NCBI RefSeq assembly: GCF_000244955.1
Contig: NZ_CM001439.1
Location: 2,074,628-2,138,627 of the forward strand
Direction of reading: 5' to 3'
Source: Saccharomonospora marina XMU15
GTDB taxonomy: Bacteria > Actinomycetota > Actinomycetes > Mycobacteriales > Pseudonocardiaceae
Length of the DNA: 64,000 bases
This document shows, one piece after another, positions 34,409 to 43,113 of this stretch. The notes under the pieces are model-generated. The model made no database searches and had not been told where the DNA came from. It was given only the letters and a program-made list of their open reading frames with translations. Both the position numbers and the translations under genes were made by a program. Within the stretch, counting starts at the first letter, position 1, and the number at the start of each line of letters is the position of its first letter.

Positions 34409-36076
34409 GTGGAGACTTTCGCCGAGATCCTGAGTTCTCGTGCCGACGACGCGGCGATCGGGATGTGTTTCGGTGACAGCCGATGGAGCTGGGCGCGGAT
34501 CGTGCGCGAGTGTGCCGAGCGAGCCGCCGCCGTCGAGGCGGAGGTACCTGCCCCGGCCGACCGGCAGCGGCACGTCGGCGTGCTGCTGGACAACATCGCG
34601 GACTACGTGTTCTGGTTGGGTGCCGCCGCGCTGGCCGGCGCGGTGCTGGTGGGCATCAACCCCAGCCGTCGCGGCGCGGAACTCGCGCACGACATCCGAC
34701 ACACCGACTGCGACCTGCTGGTCACCGAGTCCAGGCAGCGGCAGCTGCTGGACGGCCTGGAACACGGCGTGCCCGCCGAGCGCGTCCTCGACGTGGACTC
34801 CCCACACTACCAACGCTTCCTCGCGCCCTACCGGGAGGCGGCGCTGCCCGCCGAGCCTCCCTCGGCCGAGTCGATGCTGCTGCTGTTGTTCTCGTCGGGA
34901 TCGACCGGCGCGCCGAAGGCGGTCGTCGTCAGCCAGGGCAGGCTCGGCCTGCTGGCACGCACGATGGCCGACCGCGTGGGGCTGCGGCGCGACTCCGTCA
35001 CCTATGTCTGCATGCCGCTGTTCCACGGCAACTCGGTGATGATGAACCTCGCGCCCGCGACCGCCGTGGGCGCAAGGATGGTGCTGGCGCGCAAGTTTTC
35101 CGCATCGGGCTTCTCCGCCGACATCCACCGCTACGGCGTGACCTACGTCAACTACGTAGGCCGTGCGTTGTCCTATGTACTCTCCACACCGCAGGACCCC
35201 CGCGACCGCCACAGCACGCTGGAGGCGGCCTTCGGTACGGAGGCCTCGGAGTCCGATGTCGAGCGCTTCCAGCGCCGGTTCGGTTGCACGGTCACCGAGG
35301 GCTACGGGCTGAGCGAGGGGGTGCTGCGCATCAACCGCACCCCCGACACCCCGCCGGGCGCGCTCGGCAAGCCGGTGCCGGGCCTCGACGTGCGGGTGCT
35401 CGACGAGCACACCGGTGCCGAATGCCCCCGTGCCAAGCTGGACGCAGGCGGCAGGCTGCTCAATCCCGAGGCCATCGGCCAGCTCGTCGCCATCGGCGGG
35501 GCGAGCGCGTTCGAGGGCTACTACCGAAACCCCGAGGCCACCGCCGACCGGATACGGGGTGAGGACTTCTGGAGCGGCGACCTCGCCTATCGCGACAGCG
35601 ACGGCTTCTTCTACTTCGCAGGCCGCTCCTCGGACTGGCTGCGGGTCGACAGCGAGAACTTCTCCGCCGCGCCGGTGGAGCGCATCCTGCGGCGCTACGG
35701 ACCGGTTTCGGCCGCCGTGGTGTACGCCGTCCCGGACGCGCGCACCGGCGACGAGGTGATGTGCGCACTCGAACTGCACGAGGGGCAGCGGTTCGACCCG
35801 GAGGACTTCGCCAGGTTTCTCGACGGGCAGCCGGATCTGGGCACCAAGTGGCGCCCCCGGTTCGTCCGGATCGTCGACGCCGTCCCGGTGACCGGCAACG
35901 GCAAGGTCAACAAGCAGCCGCTGCGCGCGGCCGCGTGGCACACCACCGATCCGTTGTGGTGGCGGGAGGGCCGCTCGCGGCGGTACCGGCCGTTCGAGCC
36001 GCGGCACCGGCAGCGACTGGAGAACGAGTTCGCCGAGCACGGCAGGCTGGCGCTGCTGCCGGGATCGAGGAGGTGA
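34409..36076 (+). CDS. fadD17: FadD17-like acyl-CoA synthetase
   Basis: 555-residue ANL ligase. P-loop FSSGSTGAPKA, PLFHGNSVMM, RKFSASGFSADIHRYGVTYVNYVG, EGYYRNPEATADRI and the tail lysine in VTGNGKVNKQP. Blocks match M. tuberculosis FadD17 (KstR-regulated, steroid side-chain activation) as I recall it. The GTG at 34409 is preferred for AAGGGAG eight bases upstream; ATG 34388, overlapping the ABC gene stop, is the alternative. It is apparently co-transcribed with the importer, which suggests it activates what the importer brings in. Confidence 0.82.
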   Translation: METFAEILSSRADDAAIGMCFGDSRWSWARIVRECAERAAAVEAEVPAPADRQRHVGVLLDNIADYVFWLGAAALAGAVLVGINPSRRGAELAHDIRHTDCDLLVTESRQRQLLDGLEHGVPAERVLDVDSPHYQRFLAPYREAALPAEPPSAESMLLLLFSSGSTGAPKAVVVSQGRLGLLARTMADRVGLRRDSVTYVCMPLFHGNSVMMNLAPATAVGARMVLARKFSASGFSADIHRYGVTYVNYVGRALSYVLSTPQDPRDRHSTLEAAFGTEASESDVERFQRRFGCTVTEGYGLSEGVLRINRTPDTPPGALGKPVPGLDVRVLDEHTGAECPRAKLDAGGRLLNPEAIGQLVAIGGASAFEGYYRNPEATADRIRGEDFWSGDLAYRDSDGFFYFAGRSSDWLRVDSENFSAAPVERILRRYGPVSAAVVYAVPDARTGDEVMCALELHEGQRFDPEDFARFLDGQPDLGTKWRPRFVRIVDAVPVTGNGKVNKQPLRAAAWHTTDPLWWREGRSRRYRPFEPRHRQRLENEFAEHGRLALLPGSRR

Positions 36077-37021
36077 GTGTCGGTGTTGGACTCCGAAGTC
36101 AGCGAGCTGCTGACACTGTTGAACGAGGGCTTTCCCCGGGTGCACGAGATGACGGGTGAGCAGGCACGCGCCGCCGTCGCCGCGCGCAGGCAGCCGGTGA
36201 CCAACCTCGATGACGTGCGTGGCACCGAGGAGCACACGTTCGACACCGGGTGGACGACGCTGCGGGTGCGCGTCTACCACCCGCACGGGCAGCCTCCGCA
36301 CCCGGTGGTGGTGTTCTTCCACGGCGGTGGGTTCGTCTTCTGTGACCTCGACACCCACGACGGCTTCTGCCGTGCGATGTCGCGACACACCGGGGCGCTG
36401 GTGGTGTCGGTGGACTACCGGCTCGCTCCGGAGCATCGGGCCCCCGCGGCGGCGCACGACGCCGACGCCGCGGTGCGTTGGGCCGCGCGCAACGCGGCAC
36501 GGTTCGGTGGTGACCCGGCCAGGCTTGTGGTGGCCGGAGACAGCGCGGGAGGAAACCTCGCCGCCGTGGCCTGCCTGCTCAGCCGTGACCACGACGGGCC
36601 GCCGATCGCGGGCCAGGTACTGGCCTACCCGGTCATCGACCCGTCGTTCGACACCGACAGCTACCGCCGCTACGGCGACGGCTACTACAACACCGAGGCG
36701 TCGATGCGCTGGTACTGGACGCAGTATCTGGGGGAGGGGCTGCCGTTGCCGAGCCCGCGGCACCTGGTCGCGCCGCTGCGAGCGCCCGGACACGCCGACC
36801 TGCCCGCCGCGGTCGTCGTCACGGCGGGCCTCGACCCGCTGCGCGACGAGGGGCACGCCTACGCCAAGGCATTGCGCGAGGCGGGCGGCACCGTGGTGCA
36901 TCGCGACTACCCCGGGTTGTTCCACGGGTTCTTGACCTTCGCCTCGCTTCGCGCCGCCGAGTCGGCCCGGCGACTGCTGTGGCGTGACATGCGAAGCCTG
37001 CTCGATGCCGGTGGGCGCTGA
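36077..37021 (+). CDS. Alpha/beta hydrolase, hormone-sensitive-lipase (HSL) family
   Basis: 314 residues. The HSL motif FFHGGGF, nucleophile GDSAGGN, acid in GLDPLRDEG and His in FHGFLTF make a complete catalytic triad. These are esterases for short or bulky acyl esters. It begins immediately after fadD17 (GTG 36077) and overlaps the SDR start by 1 bp. With the SDR and Baeyer-Villiger gene it could complete an alcohol-ketone-ester cleavage route. Confidence 0.9.
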   Translation: MSVLDSEVSELLTLLNEGFPRVHEMTGEQARAAVAARRQPVTNLDDVRGTEEHTFDTGWTTLRVRVYHPHGQPPHPVVVFFHGGGFVFCDLDTHDGFCRAMSRHTGALVVSVDYRLAPEHRAPAAAHDADAAVRWAARNAARFGGDPARLVVAGDSAGGNLAAVACLLSRDHDGPPIAGQVLAYPVIDPSFDTDSYRRYGDGYYNTEASMRWYWTQYLGEGLPLPSPRHLVAPLRAPGHADLPAAVVVTAGLDPLRDEGHAYAKALREAGGTVVHRDYPGLFHGFLTFASLRAAESARRLLWRDMRSLLDAGGR

Positions 37022-37740
37022 TGGCCGGGCTGGTGTCGCTCGCGGGCAAGGTCGCCCTCGTCACCGGCGCGGCAAGGGGGCAGGGGGCCGCCCAGGCGCG
37101 GTTGTTCGCCGAACTCGGTGCGCAGGTGATCGTCACCGACACGCGCGAGACCGAGGGTGCCGACGTGGCGTCGGCGCTGGGCGAACAGGGATCGTTCGAT
37201 CGGCTGAACGTCGCCGATGCCGCCGACTGGGAGCGGGTCGTGGCGAGGGCGCTGGACACGCACGGCCGGCTCGACGTGCTTGTGAACAACGCCGGTATCT
37301 ACCACAAGGCGCCGCTGGCGGAGACCTCGCAGGAGCTGCTGCGGGAACTGCTCGACGTCAACCTGCTCGGGCCGATTCTCGGGATGCGTACCGTGGCGCC
37401 GTGGATGCCGGACGGCTCGGCGATCGTGAACGTCGCTTCGATCTCCGGGTTGCGCGGACACGCGGGTGCGATCGGCTACGCCTCGGCCAAGTGGGGGCTG
37501 CGCGGTGCCAGCCGGTCCGCGGCGCGGGAACTGGCGCCCCGCGTCCGCGTCAACTGTGTGTGCCCCGGCGCCGTCGACACGCCGATGATCGACGCGGCCA
37601 CACTGGACCTGTCCCACCTGCCGCTGCCCCGTGCGGGCACGGTCGGCGAGGTGGCGGCCGTCGTGGCCTTCCTGGCTTGCGACGCGAGCGCTTACTGCAC
37701 CGGAGCGGAGTTCGTGGTGGACGGCGGTGCCACCGCCTGA
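37021..37740 (+). CDS. SDR family oxidoreductase
   Basis: 239-residue classical SDR with VTGAARGQGAAQ (TGxxxGxG), VNNAGIYH, catalytic Ser in VASISG, YASAK and VDGGA near the end. Glycine-rich GQG spacing is like hydroxysteroid dehydrogenases. The ATG lies in a TGATG overlap with the esterase stop. Probable alcohol/ketone dehydrogenase of this block. Confidence 0.87.
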   Translation: MAGLVSLAGKVALVTGAARGQGAAQARLFAELGAQVIVTDTRETEGADVASALGEQGSFDRLNVADAADWERVVARALDTHGRLDVLVNNAGIYHKAPLAETSQELLRELLDVNLLGPILGMRTVAPWMPDGSAIVNVASISGLRGHAGAIGYASAKWGLRGASRSAARELAPRVRVNCVCPGAVDTPMIDAATLDLSHLPLPRAGTVGEVAAVVAFLACDASAYCTGAEFVVDGGATA

Positions 37741-37745
37741 CCCAC

Positions 37746-37818
37746 CGCGAGTCCCCCGCTCCCGCCCGCGGGTCCCCCGCTGCTGCCCGCGAGTTCTGCG
37801 TTCAGGAACGCGGGACTC
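37746..37818. repeat. Three 21-nt tandem units with terminator-like hairpin between convergent genes
   Basis: Units at 37746-37766, 37767-37787 and 37788-37808 all open with CGCG(A/G)GT; the first two share GTCCCCCGCT. The third folds with 37806-37818 into a near-perfect 14-bp stem (CGAGTTCTGCGTTC against GAACGCGGGACTCG). It separates the SDR stop from the padR stop (whose last codons it overlaps) and probably terminates both strands. Confidence 0.55.
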
Positions 37819-38431
37819 GGGGTCGCTTCGCCCGCTTGCGCCCGCTCTTGGTCCGTTCGCGTGCCAGCCGATCGAGGTCGGCCAGCATGGCGTCGGCTCG
37901 GTCGCGTTCGGACTCGTAGTAGCGCTGCGACCATCGCAACACCAGCTCCGGGTAGGCCCAGTTCGGGTCCTTGGCGGCCCCCTCGGTGTCCGCTACCGCG
38001 CGAACCCGCATCTTCTCGGACTGCTCCCGATGCGAGACCAGCAGGTCGCGGAGTCGTTCGGGGTCGGCGAGGTGGCCGAGCCACATCCGCAGCATCACGC
38101 CGTGCTTGAGTACCGCGGGTTCGGCGGGTGTCTCGTTGACCCAGCGAGCGATGGCGCGTTCGCCTTCCTTGGTGATCGCGTAGAGCCGCTTACCTCGGAC
38201 GTCGTCCTTGGTGACCACTCGTGAGGTGGCGAAACCGTGCTCCTCCAGCCTGCGCAGTTCGCTGTAGATCTGGCTGTAGGAAGGAGCCCAGTAGAAGAAC
38301 CGCAGGCTCCAGTCGGCCCACTTCTTCAGGTCGTAGCCGGACAGCTCGGAACCGAAGGAAAGCAGGCCGAGTACCGCCCAGCTGGTGGGCCGCAGCGAGG
38401 GTAGTGCCTCGCTCGCCTCGTCGTTCGACAT
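37802..38431 (-). CDS. PadR family transcriptional regulator
   Basis: 209 residues. N-terminal PadR winged helix: LGLLSFGSELSGYDLKKW, SQIYSELRRLEEHGFATS and KRLYAITKEGERAIARW; then the C-terminal helical domain (WAYPELVLRWSQRYYESERDRADAML) for dimerisation and effector binding. The tail is rich in Arg/Lys. It is divergent from the Baeyer-Villiger monooxygenase gene and probably controls it. Confidence 0.92.
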   Translation of the reverse strand: MSNDEASEALPSLRPTSWAVLGLLSFGSELSGYDLKKWADWSLRFFYWAPSYSQIYSELRRLEEHGFATSRVVTKDDVRGKRLYAITKEGERAIARWVNETPAEPAVLKHGVMLRMWLGHLADPERLRDLLVSHREQSEKMRVRAVADTEGAAKDPNWAYPELVLRWSQRYYESERDRADAMLADLDRLARERTKSGRKRAKRPRVPRS

Positions 38432-38547
38432 GGGCGTCAGGATACCCCGCGCGAACTGCGACGTCGCGATGGAGGGTTGGCCGGAGTATGCCTAGTAGAT
38501 ATAGTCGCTAACGAAATAGTGAGATTCGCGACCGCGAGGGGTTTGGT
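38432..38547. promoter_or_regulatory. Divergent padR / monooxygenase promoter region
   Basis: An AT-rich stretch at 38491-38522 contains TATAGT (a good -10 match) and three TAGT repeats, plus a short palindrome TCGCTAACGA with one mismatched pair. This is the likely PadR operator, but the exact site is uncertain. Confidence 0.4.
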
Positions 38548-40164
38548 ATGGGTGGCAACGCTTCCGGCCAGCAGGTGCGCGACGTGCTCGTGGTCGGGGC
38601 GGGCTTCGCGGGGTTGTACGCGTTGCACCGCTTCCGGCAGGACGGGTTCGACGTGCAGGGTGTCGAGGCCGCGCCCGGTGTGGGCGGAACCTGGTACTGG
38701 AACCGTTATCCCGGCGCGCGGTGTGACGTGGAGAGTGTGGACTACTCCTACTCCTTCGACGAACGGCTGCAACAGGAATGGCGCTGGAGCGAGCGATACG
38801 CGGCGCAGCCGGAGATCCTTGCCTACCTCGAGCACGTCGCGCGCCGCTTCGACCTGGAGTGCCTGATCAGGTTCGAAACCAGGGTCACGTGCGCGCGCTT
38901 CGACGAACAGGACTCGATGTGGACTGTCGGTACCGACACCGGGGACACGCTGCGCGCACGGTATCTGGTACTGGCGACCGGCTGCCTGTCGGCGGTGCAC
39001 ACCCCGGACATTCCCGGTGCCGCCGACTTCGCCGGTGAGGTGCTGTTCACGGCGAACTGGCCGCATCATCCACCCTCTTTCGAGGGCAGGCGGGTCGGGG
39101 TGTTAGGCACCGGATCGTCGGGAATCCAGTCGATACCGATCCTGGCTCGTGAGGCCGCCTCGCTGACCGTTTTCCAGCGTTCCGCCAACTACAGCGTCCC
39201 GATGCCCAACCAGGTGCTGAGCGACGAGGAGTGGGAACGGATTCGTGCCGACTACCCGGCGCGCAGACGCAAGTCCGCCTACGCGCCTGCGGGAACACCG
39301 CACGAGCCGTACCCGAAGGGCGCGCTGGAGATCGGGGAGGAGGAGCGCCGCGCCGCGCTCGAGGCCAGATGGCAGCAGGGCGGAGTGCTGTTCGGCAAGA
39401 CCTTTCCCGACCAGATGTCCGACCTCGCGGCCAACGATGTCGCACGTCGATTCGCGGAGGAAAAGATTCGCCGGATCGTGCATGACCCGGTGACGGCGCG
39501 GGATCTGATTCCCACCGACCATCCCATCGGCACCAAGCGGATCTGTACCGACATCGGCTACTACGAGACGTTCAACCGGCCGAACGTGCGGCTGGTGAAC
39601 CTGCGGCGGGAACCGATCACGCGCATTACCGAGACCGGAATCCGGACCGGCGGTGGCGAGTACGAATTGGACGTGCTGGTCTACGCCACCGGGTTCGACG
39701 CGATGACCGGTTCGTTGTCGCGAATGGCGCTCAGCGGCAGGGACGACGTTCGGATACAGGACGTGTGGGCGCATGGACCACTGACCTACCTCGGCCTCGG
39801 CATCCCGGGCTTTCCGAACCTGTTCAATCTTGGTGGGCCGGGGTGCCCCTCGGTGCTGGCGAACATGGTGCTGCACTCTGAGCAACAGGTGGATTGGGTC
39901 GCCGACCTGGTGACGTGGTGTGCGTCCAACGGCATCGACCAGGTGGAGCCCCGCCACGACGCGGCGGTGAAGTGGACGGAGCACGTACAACAGGTCTCAC
40001 GCCGTACGCTCTTCCCGATGGCCTCCTCCTGGTACACCGGAGCCAACATCGAGGGCAAGCCCCGGGGTTTCATGCCCTACGCGGGCGGGTTCGGCAACTA
40101 TCGCACCAGCTGTGACCAGGTGCGCTCGGACGGCTACGAGGGAATGGTGTTCACGCGGCGCTGA
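38548..40164 (+). CDS. Flavin-containing (Baeyer-Villiger-type) monooxygenase
   Basis: 538 residues of the cyclohexanone/steroid monooxygenase type. FAD motif VVGAGFAGLYALHRF, the conserved GGTWYWNRYPGARCDVES segment, and NADPH motif VLGTGSSGIQSIP. The Baeyer-Villiger fingerprint FxGxxxHxxxWP is present except that His is Phe (FAGEVLFTANWP). It inserts oxygen next to a ketone or oxygenates a heteroatom. GAGGGG precedes the ATG. Neighbouring SDR and esterase fit a ketone-to-ester-to-acid route. Confidence 0.88.
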   Translation: MGGNASGQQVRDVLVVGAGFAGLYALHRFRQDGFDVQGVEAAPGVGGTWYWNRYPGARCDVESVDYSYSFDERLQQEWRWSERYAAQPEILAYLEHVARRFDLECLIRFETRVTCARFDEQDSMWTVGTDTGDTLRARYLVLATGCLSAVHTPDIPGAADFAGEVLFTANWPHHPPSFEGRRVGVLGTGSSGIQSIPILAREAASLTVFQRSANYSVPMPNQVLSDEEWERIRADYPARRRKSAYAPAGTPHEPYPKGALEIGEEERRAALEARWQQGGVLFGKTFPDQMSDLAANDVARRFAEEKIRRIVHDPVTARDLIPTDHPIGTKRICTDIGYYETFNRPNVRLVNLRREPITRITETGIRTGGGEYELDVLVYATGFDAMTGSLSRMALSGRDDVRIQDVWAHGPLTYLGLGIPGFPNLFNLGGPGCPSVLANMVLHSEQQVDWVADLVTWCASNGIDQVEPRHDAAVKWTEHVQQVSRRTLFPMASSWYTGANIEGKPRGFMPYAGGFGNYRTSCDQVRSDGYEGMVFTRR

Positions 40165-40194
40165 GTTCGCGCCCCGGCGTGATTCAATGCGGCC

Positions 40195-41706
40195 ATGGCC
40201 TTCGATGCTGAGCCATCCACGCTGGTCGAACTGTGCCTGTGGCAGGCGAATCAGCGCGGCGAGGCGCTCGCGGTGTGGGACGAAGCAACCGGCCTGAGCT
40301 ACCGGGAGCTGGCACGGAGGTCGGCCTCCCTCGCCGCGGCCTTGCGCGAGAACGGTGTGCGAGCGGGCGATCGTGTGGTGCTGTGCGGACGCAACTCGGT
40401 CGCATGGGTGGAGGTTGCCTTCGCGACGCTGTTCGCCGGGGCCACGCTGGTGCCGATCGGTTACGGCGCCCCTGAGGCGGAGCGTGCCCGCGTGGTGGAG
40501 CGGGTCGGGCCGAGGCTGGTCGTTGCCGTGCCGGGGGAGGGCTGGCCTTCGGCGCCGACCGTGCTCGCCCCGGAAGAACTCGACTCGCGACGCGTCGCCG
40601 CACGACCACCACACCTGCCGGCTGCCGACGACGTCGCCGTGATCCTGTCCACCTCCGGAACCACGGGCGAGCCGAAACTCGTACCCATGACGCACGGCCA
40701 GTTGGCGCGCTGTTACGGCGAGGTGGCCCGCAGGCTGCAGCTGCGAGCCGACGACCGGTTGCTCGGTGCGGTCCCGCTGGCCCATTCCTTCGGGTTGAAC
40801 GGTGTGCTGCTCATCGGGCTGCACGCTGGGGCGGCGATCAGGCTGGTGCCGCACTACCGGGCCGAGGGGTTGTCCGAACTGGTGCGCGGGCAGCGACTGA
40901 CCGTGATCGTGGGTCCCCCGACGATCTTCTTCGATCTCGCCGCCGGTGACGGCAAGCCCGTGCCAGGCTGCCGGATGGCGATCACCGGAGGCGCCGACGT
41001 CTCACTGCGGCGGATGCGGCAGGCATGCTCGCGGGCGGGTATCGAGCGGATGTTCGTCGGATACGGGCTGACCGAAACCTGCGGCACCGTCGCCGTGGGC
41101 GAGGTGCCCGAGCGCGGGGTCGGCGACCTCGCCAAGCTGACCCCGCTGCGTGACCTCGAGGTGCAGATCGTCGACGAGCAGGGCCGCCCGCTGCCCACGG
41201 GAGCCGAAGGCAGGATCTGGGTGCGAGGGCACAACGTCATGCCTGGCTACCTGCACCAGGAGGAAGCGACACGGCGGGTGCTGCGCGGGGACGGTTGGCT
41301 CGATACCGCTGACATCGGAAGGCGCTATGCCGACGGGGATCTCAGCATCGCCTCGCGGGCGCGAGACGTCGTCATCGTCAGCGGTTTCAACGTCTACCCG
41401 CGAGAGGTGGAGCACGTCCTTGTCGAGCACGGCAGCGTCGCGCAAGCCGTGGTGCTGGGCCTGCCCGACGAGCGGCAGGGGCAGCGGCTGGTGGCATGCC
41501 TCGTGCCGGCCTCGGGCGCGGTGCTGGACACCCGGGAGTTGCTGGCGTACTGCCGCGAGCGGTTGGCCGCGTTCAAAGTGCCACGGACGATGATCACGTT
41601 CGAGTCTTTGCCGACCACCGAGACCGGCAAGATATCCCGCCCCGCGGTGCGCCGGCTGCTTCGGCAGGAGTCGCGATCGGCCGTCCGGTGTTGTCGGGGG
41701 GATTGA
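40195..41706 (+). CDS. Acyl-CoA synthetase (AMP-binding)
   Basis: 503 residues with P-loop LSTSGTTGEPKL, GYGLTET, TADIGRRYADGDLSI, SGFNVYPREVEHVL and the C-terminal lysine TTETGKISRP. ANL-superfamily CoA ligase of medium- or bulky-acid type. It starts 30 bp after the monooxygenase gene with a weak ribosome site and is probably in the same operon. Substrate unknown. Confidence 0.86.
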   Translation: MAFDAEPSTLVELCLWQANQRGEALAVWDEATGLSYRELARRSASLAAALRENGVRAGDRVVLCGRNSVAWVEVAFATLFAGATLVPIGYGAPEAERARVVERVGPRLVVAVPGEGWPSAPTVLAPEELDSRRVAARPPHLPAADDVAVILSTSGTTGEPKLVPMTHGQLARCYGEVARRLQLRADDRLLGAVPLAHSFGLNGVLLIGLHAGAAIRLVPHYRAEGLSELVRGQRLTVIVGPPTIFFDLAAGDGKPVPGCRMAITGGADVSLRRMRQACSRAGIERMFVGYGLTETCGTVAVGEVPERGVGDLAKLTPLRDLEVQIVDEQGRPLPTGAEGRIWVRGHNVMPGYLHQEEATRRVLRGDGWLDTADIGRRYADGDLSIASRARDVVIVSGFNVYPREVEHVLVEHGSVAQAVVLGLPDERQGQRLVACLVPASGAVLDTRELLAYCRERLAAFKVPRTMITFESLPTTETGKISRPAVRRLLRQESRSAVRCCRGD

Positions 41707-41832
41707 CCCCGCCACTGCTCGTCGTCCTCCGCGCACGTTCCGCTCACCGGTGCGGATTGCTTGCGTTACGGGAAGGTCGCTGTTATCGGCTCCGCCCTTG
41801 ACGTGCGGGGGTGGCCTGCTTAGGTTGCGTGC

Positions 41833-41852
41833 AGACAAGCAAGCGCTTGGTT
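41833..41852. promoter_or_regulatory. KstR2-box-like operator upstream of the Liv-type importer
   Basis: Core AAGCAAG-CG-CTTGGTT: only one position differs from the KstR2 box AAGCAAG-NN-CTTGCTT, making it the best match in the window. It is 28 bp before the binding-protein start, well placed to repress the operon. Confidence 0.75.
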
Positions 41853-41879
41853 CTGGGTAGGAGTCCAAAGGAGGACGCC

Positions 41880-43082
41880 ATGAGAGTCCGGCTTGTCGCG
41901 GTGGTCGCGGCCGTGTTGTTGCTGGCGGGATGCGGGGGCGGTGGAGCGTCCGGCACGGACGGTGACGGTGTCTATCGCGTGCTGGTCAGCGCCGGGCTCA
42001 GCGCGCAGGGTGTGCTCGCGGCCAATGCCGAGACGGCCGTGCTGGCGGCACGCGCAGGCGTGGCGGACATCAACAAGGCGGGCGGCATCGGTGGCAGCAA
42101 GGTCGAGATCGAGGTGGTCGACGACGCGGGCGACCCGTCGGTGGCCATCACCAAGCTCCGTGAAGCCACCACCGGGCAGCACAAGCCCGACCTTTACCTC
42201 TCCTCCGGCCCCTCCAACGTCAGTTCAGCGGTACTGCCGATCCTGAACCGGGAGCAGATCCTGTCCTTCAACATCGGCCCCACCGAGAACTCGGCCGATC
42301 CCGAGCAGTTCCCACTCAACTTCGACCTCTCACCGAGTCCGAAGGACTACGTGGAGGGCTTCCTGCCGCACATCCAGCAGCAGGGCTACGGTTCGATCGG
42401 CGTCATCCACGGCAACACCTCCTACGGCGAGGCGTTCGGACCGATGGCACGCCAGGTTCTCAGCGACGCGGGTATCGAGGTCACCGGCATCGAGAAATAC
42501 GACGTCGAGGGTTTGGACATGACGGCGCAGCTGAGCAGGCTGCGTGACAAGAACCCCGATGCCCTCGTGATGGACGGCTACGGCCCGCCCGTCGGCTACC
42601 TGCTGCGCAGCCTCGACCGGCTCGGCTGGGACGTTCCGGTGCTCGGCAACACCTCCGTGTCGGCGACCAAACTCGTCTCCACCGAACCGCCGAGTGGCAT
42701 GCTCGGCACCGAACTGGTCACCAACCTCAGGATGCAGGTCTTTTCCAGCACCGTTTACTCCGAGCAGGCCGACAAGGTCAACAAGATGGTCGAGACGATG
42801 ACCGGCCTCGGCGAGATCCCGACCACGCTGATCCTCGCCTACCACTACGACGCGCTGCCTCTCGTGGCGGCCGCCGCGGAGCACGTCGGTTCCACCGACG
42901 ACGCCACCGCGCTCGCGGAGGCGCTGGAGAAGAAGGAGGTTCTCGGGAAGGCGAAGACGGTGGTGCTGGACAGCTACCACTTCACCGCGCAGGAGCACGC
43001 ACCCAACGTCGGTGACGACGTCTTCGCCTTCGTCGCTCCGTCCAAGATCGTGAACGGGCAGTTCAGAGGAGCCGACGAATGA
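41880..43082 (+). CDS. Branched-chain-amino-acid-type ABC transporter binding lipoprotein
   Basis: 400-residue type I periplasmic-binding protein (LivK/Leu-Ile-Val family). Signal peptide ending in lipobox LLLAGC, then ADINKAGGIGGSKVEIEVVDDAGDP, the family's characteristic opening. ATG 41880 with AAAGGAGG at ideal distance; upstream in-frame codons cross the operator. The family also binds aromatic and steroid-like acids, and the KstR2-like box supports a steroid-derived ligand (inference). Confidence 0.92.
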   Translation: MRVRLVAVVAAVLLLAGCGGGGASGTDGDGVYRVLVSAGLSAQGVLAANAETAVLAARAGVADINKAGGIGGSKVEIEVVDDAGDPSVAITKLREATTGQHKPDLYLSSGPSNVSSAVLPILNREQILSFNIGPTENSADPEQFPLNFDLSPSPKDYVEGFLPHIQQQGYGSIGVIHGNTSYGEAFGPMARQVLSDAGIEVTGIEKYDVEGLDMTAQLSRLRDKNPDALVMDGYGPPVGYLLRSLDRLGWDVPVLGNTSVSATKLVSTEPPSGMLGTELVTNLRMQVFSSTVYSEQADKVNKMVETMTGLGEIPTTLILAYHYDALPLVAAAAEHVGSTDDATALAEALEKKEVLGKAKTVVLDSYHFTAQEHAPNVGDDVFAFVAPSKIVNGQFRGADE

Positions 43083-43113
43083 CCCGCCCTCGGCACGGCA
43101 GGCGGGTAGCACT

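Noticed and set aside
34361-36925. 854-codon minus-strand open frame opposite fadD17 and the HSL hydrolase
   Set aside because: Compositional artefact without domains or ribosome site; plus-strand genes are well supported.
38491-38522. A KstR-type (TnnAACnnGTTnnA) box before the monooxygenase
   Set aside because: The symmetry does not hold; only an AT-rich promoter-like stretch is supported.
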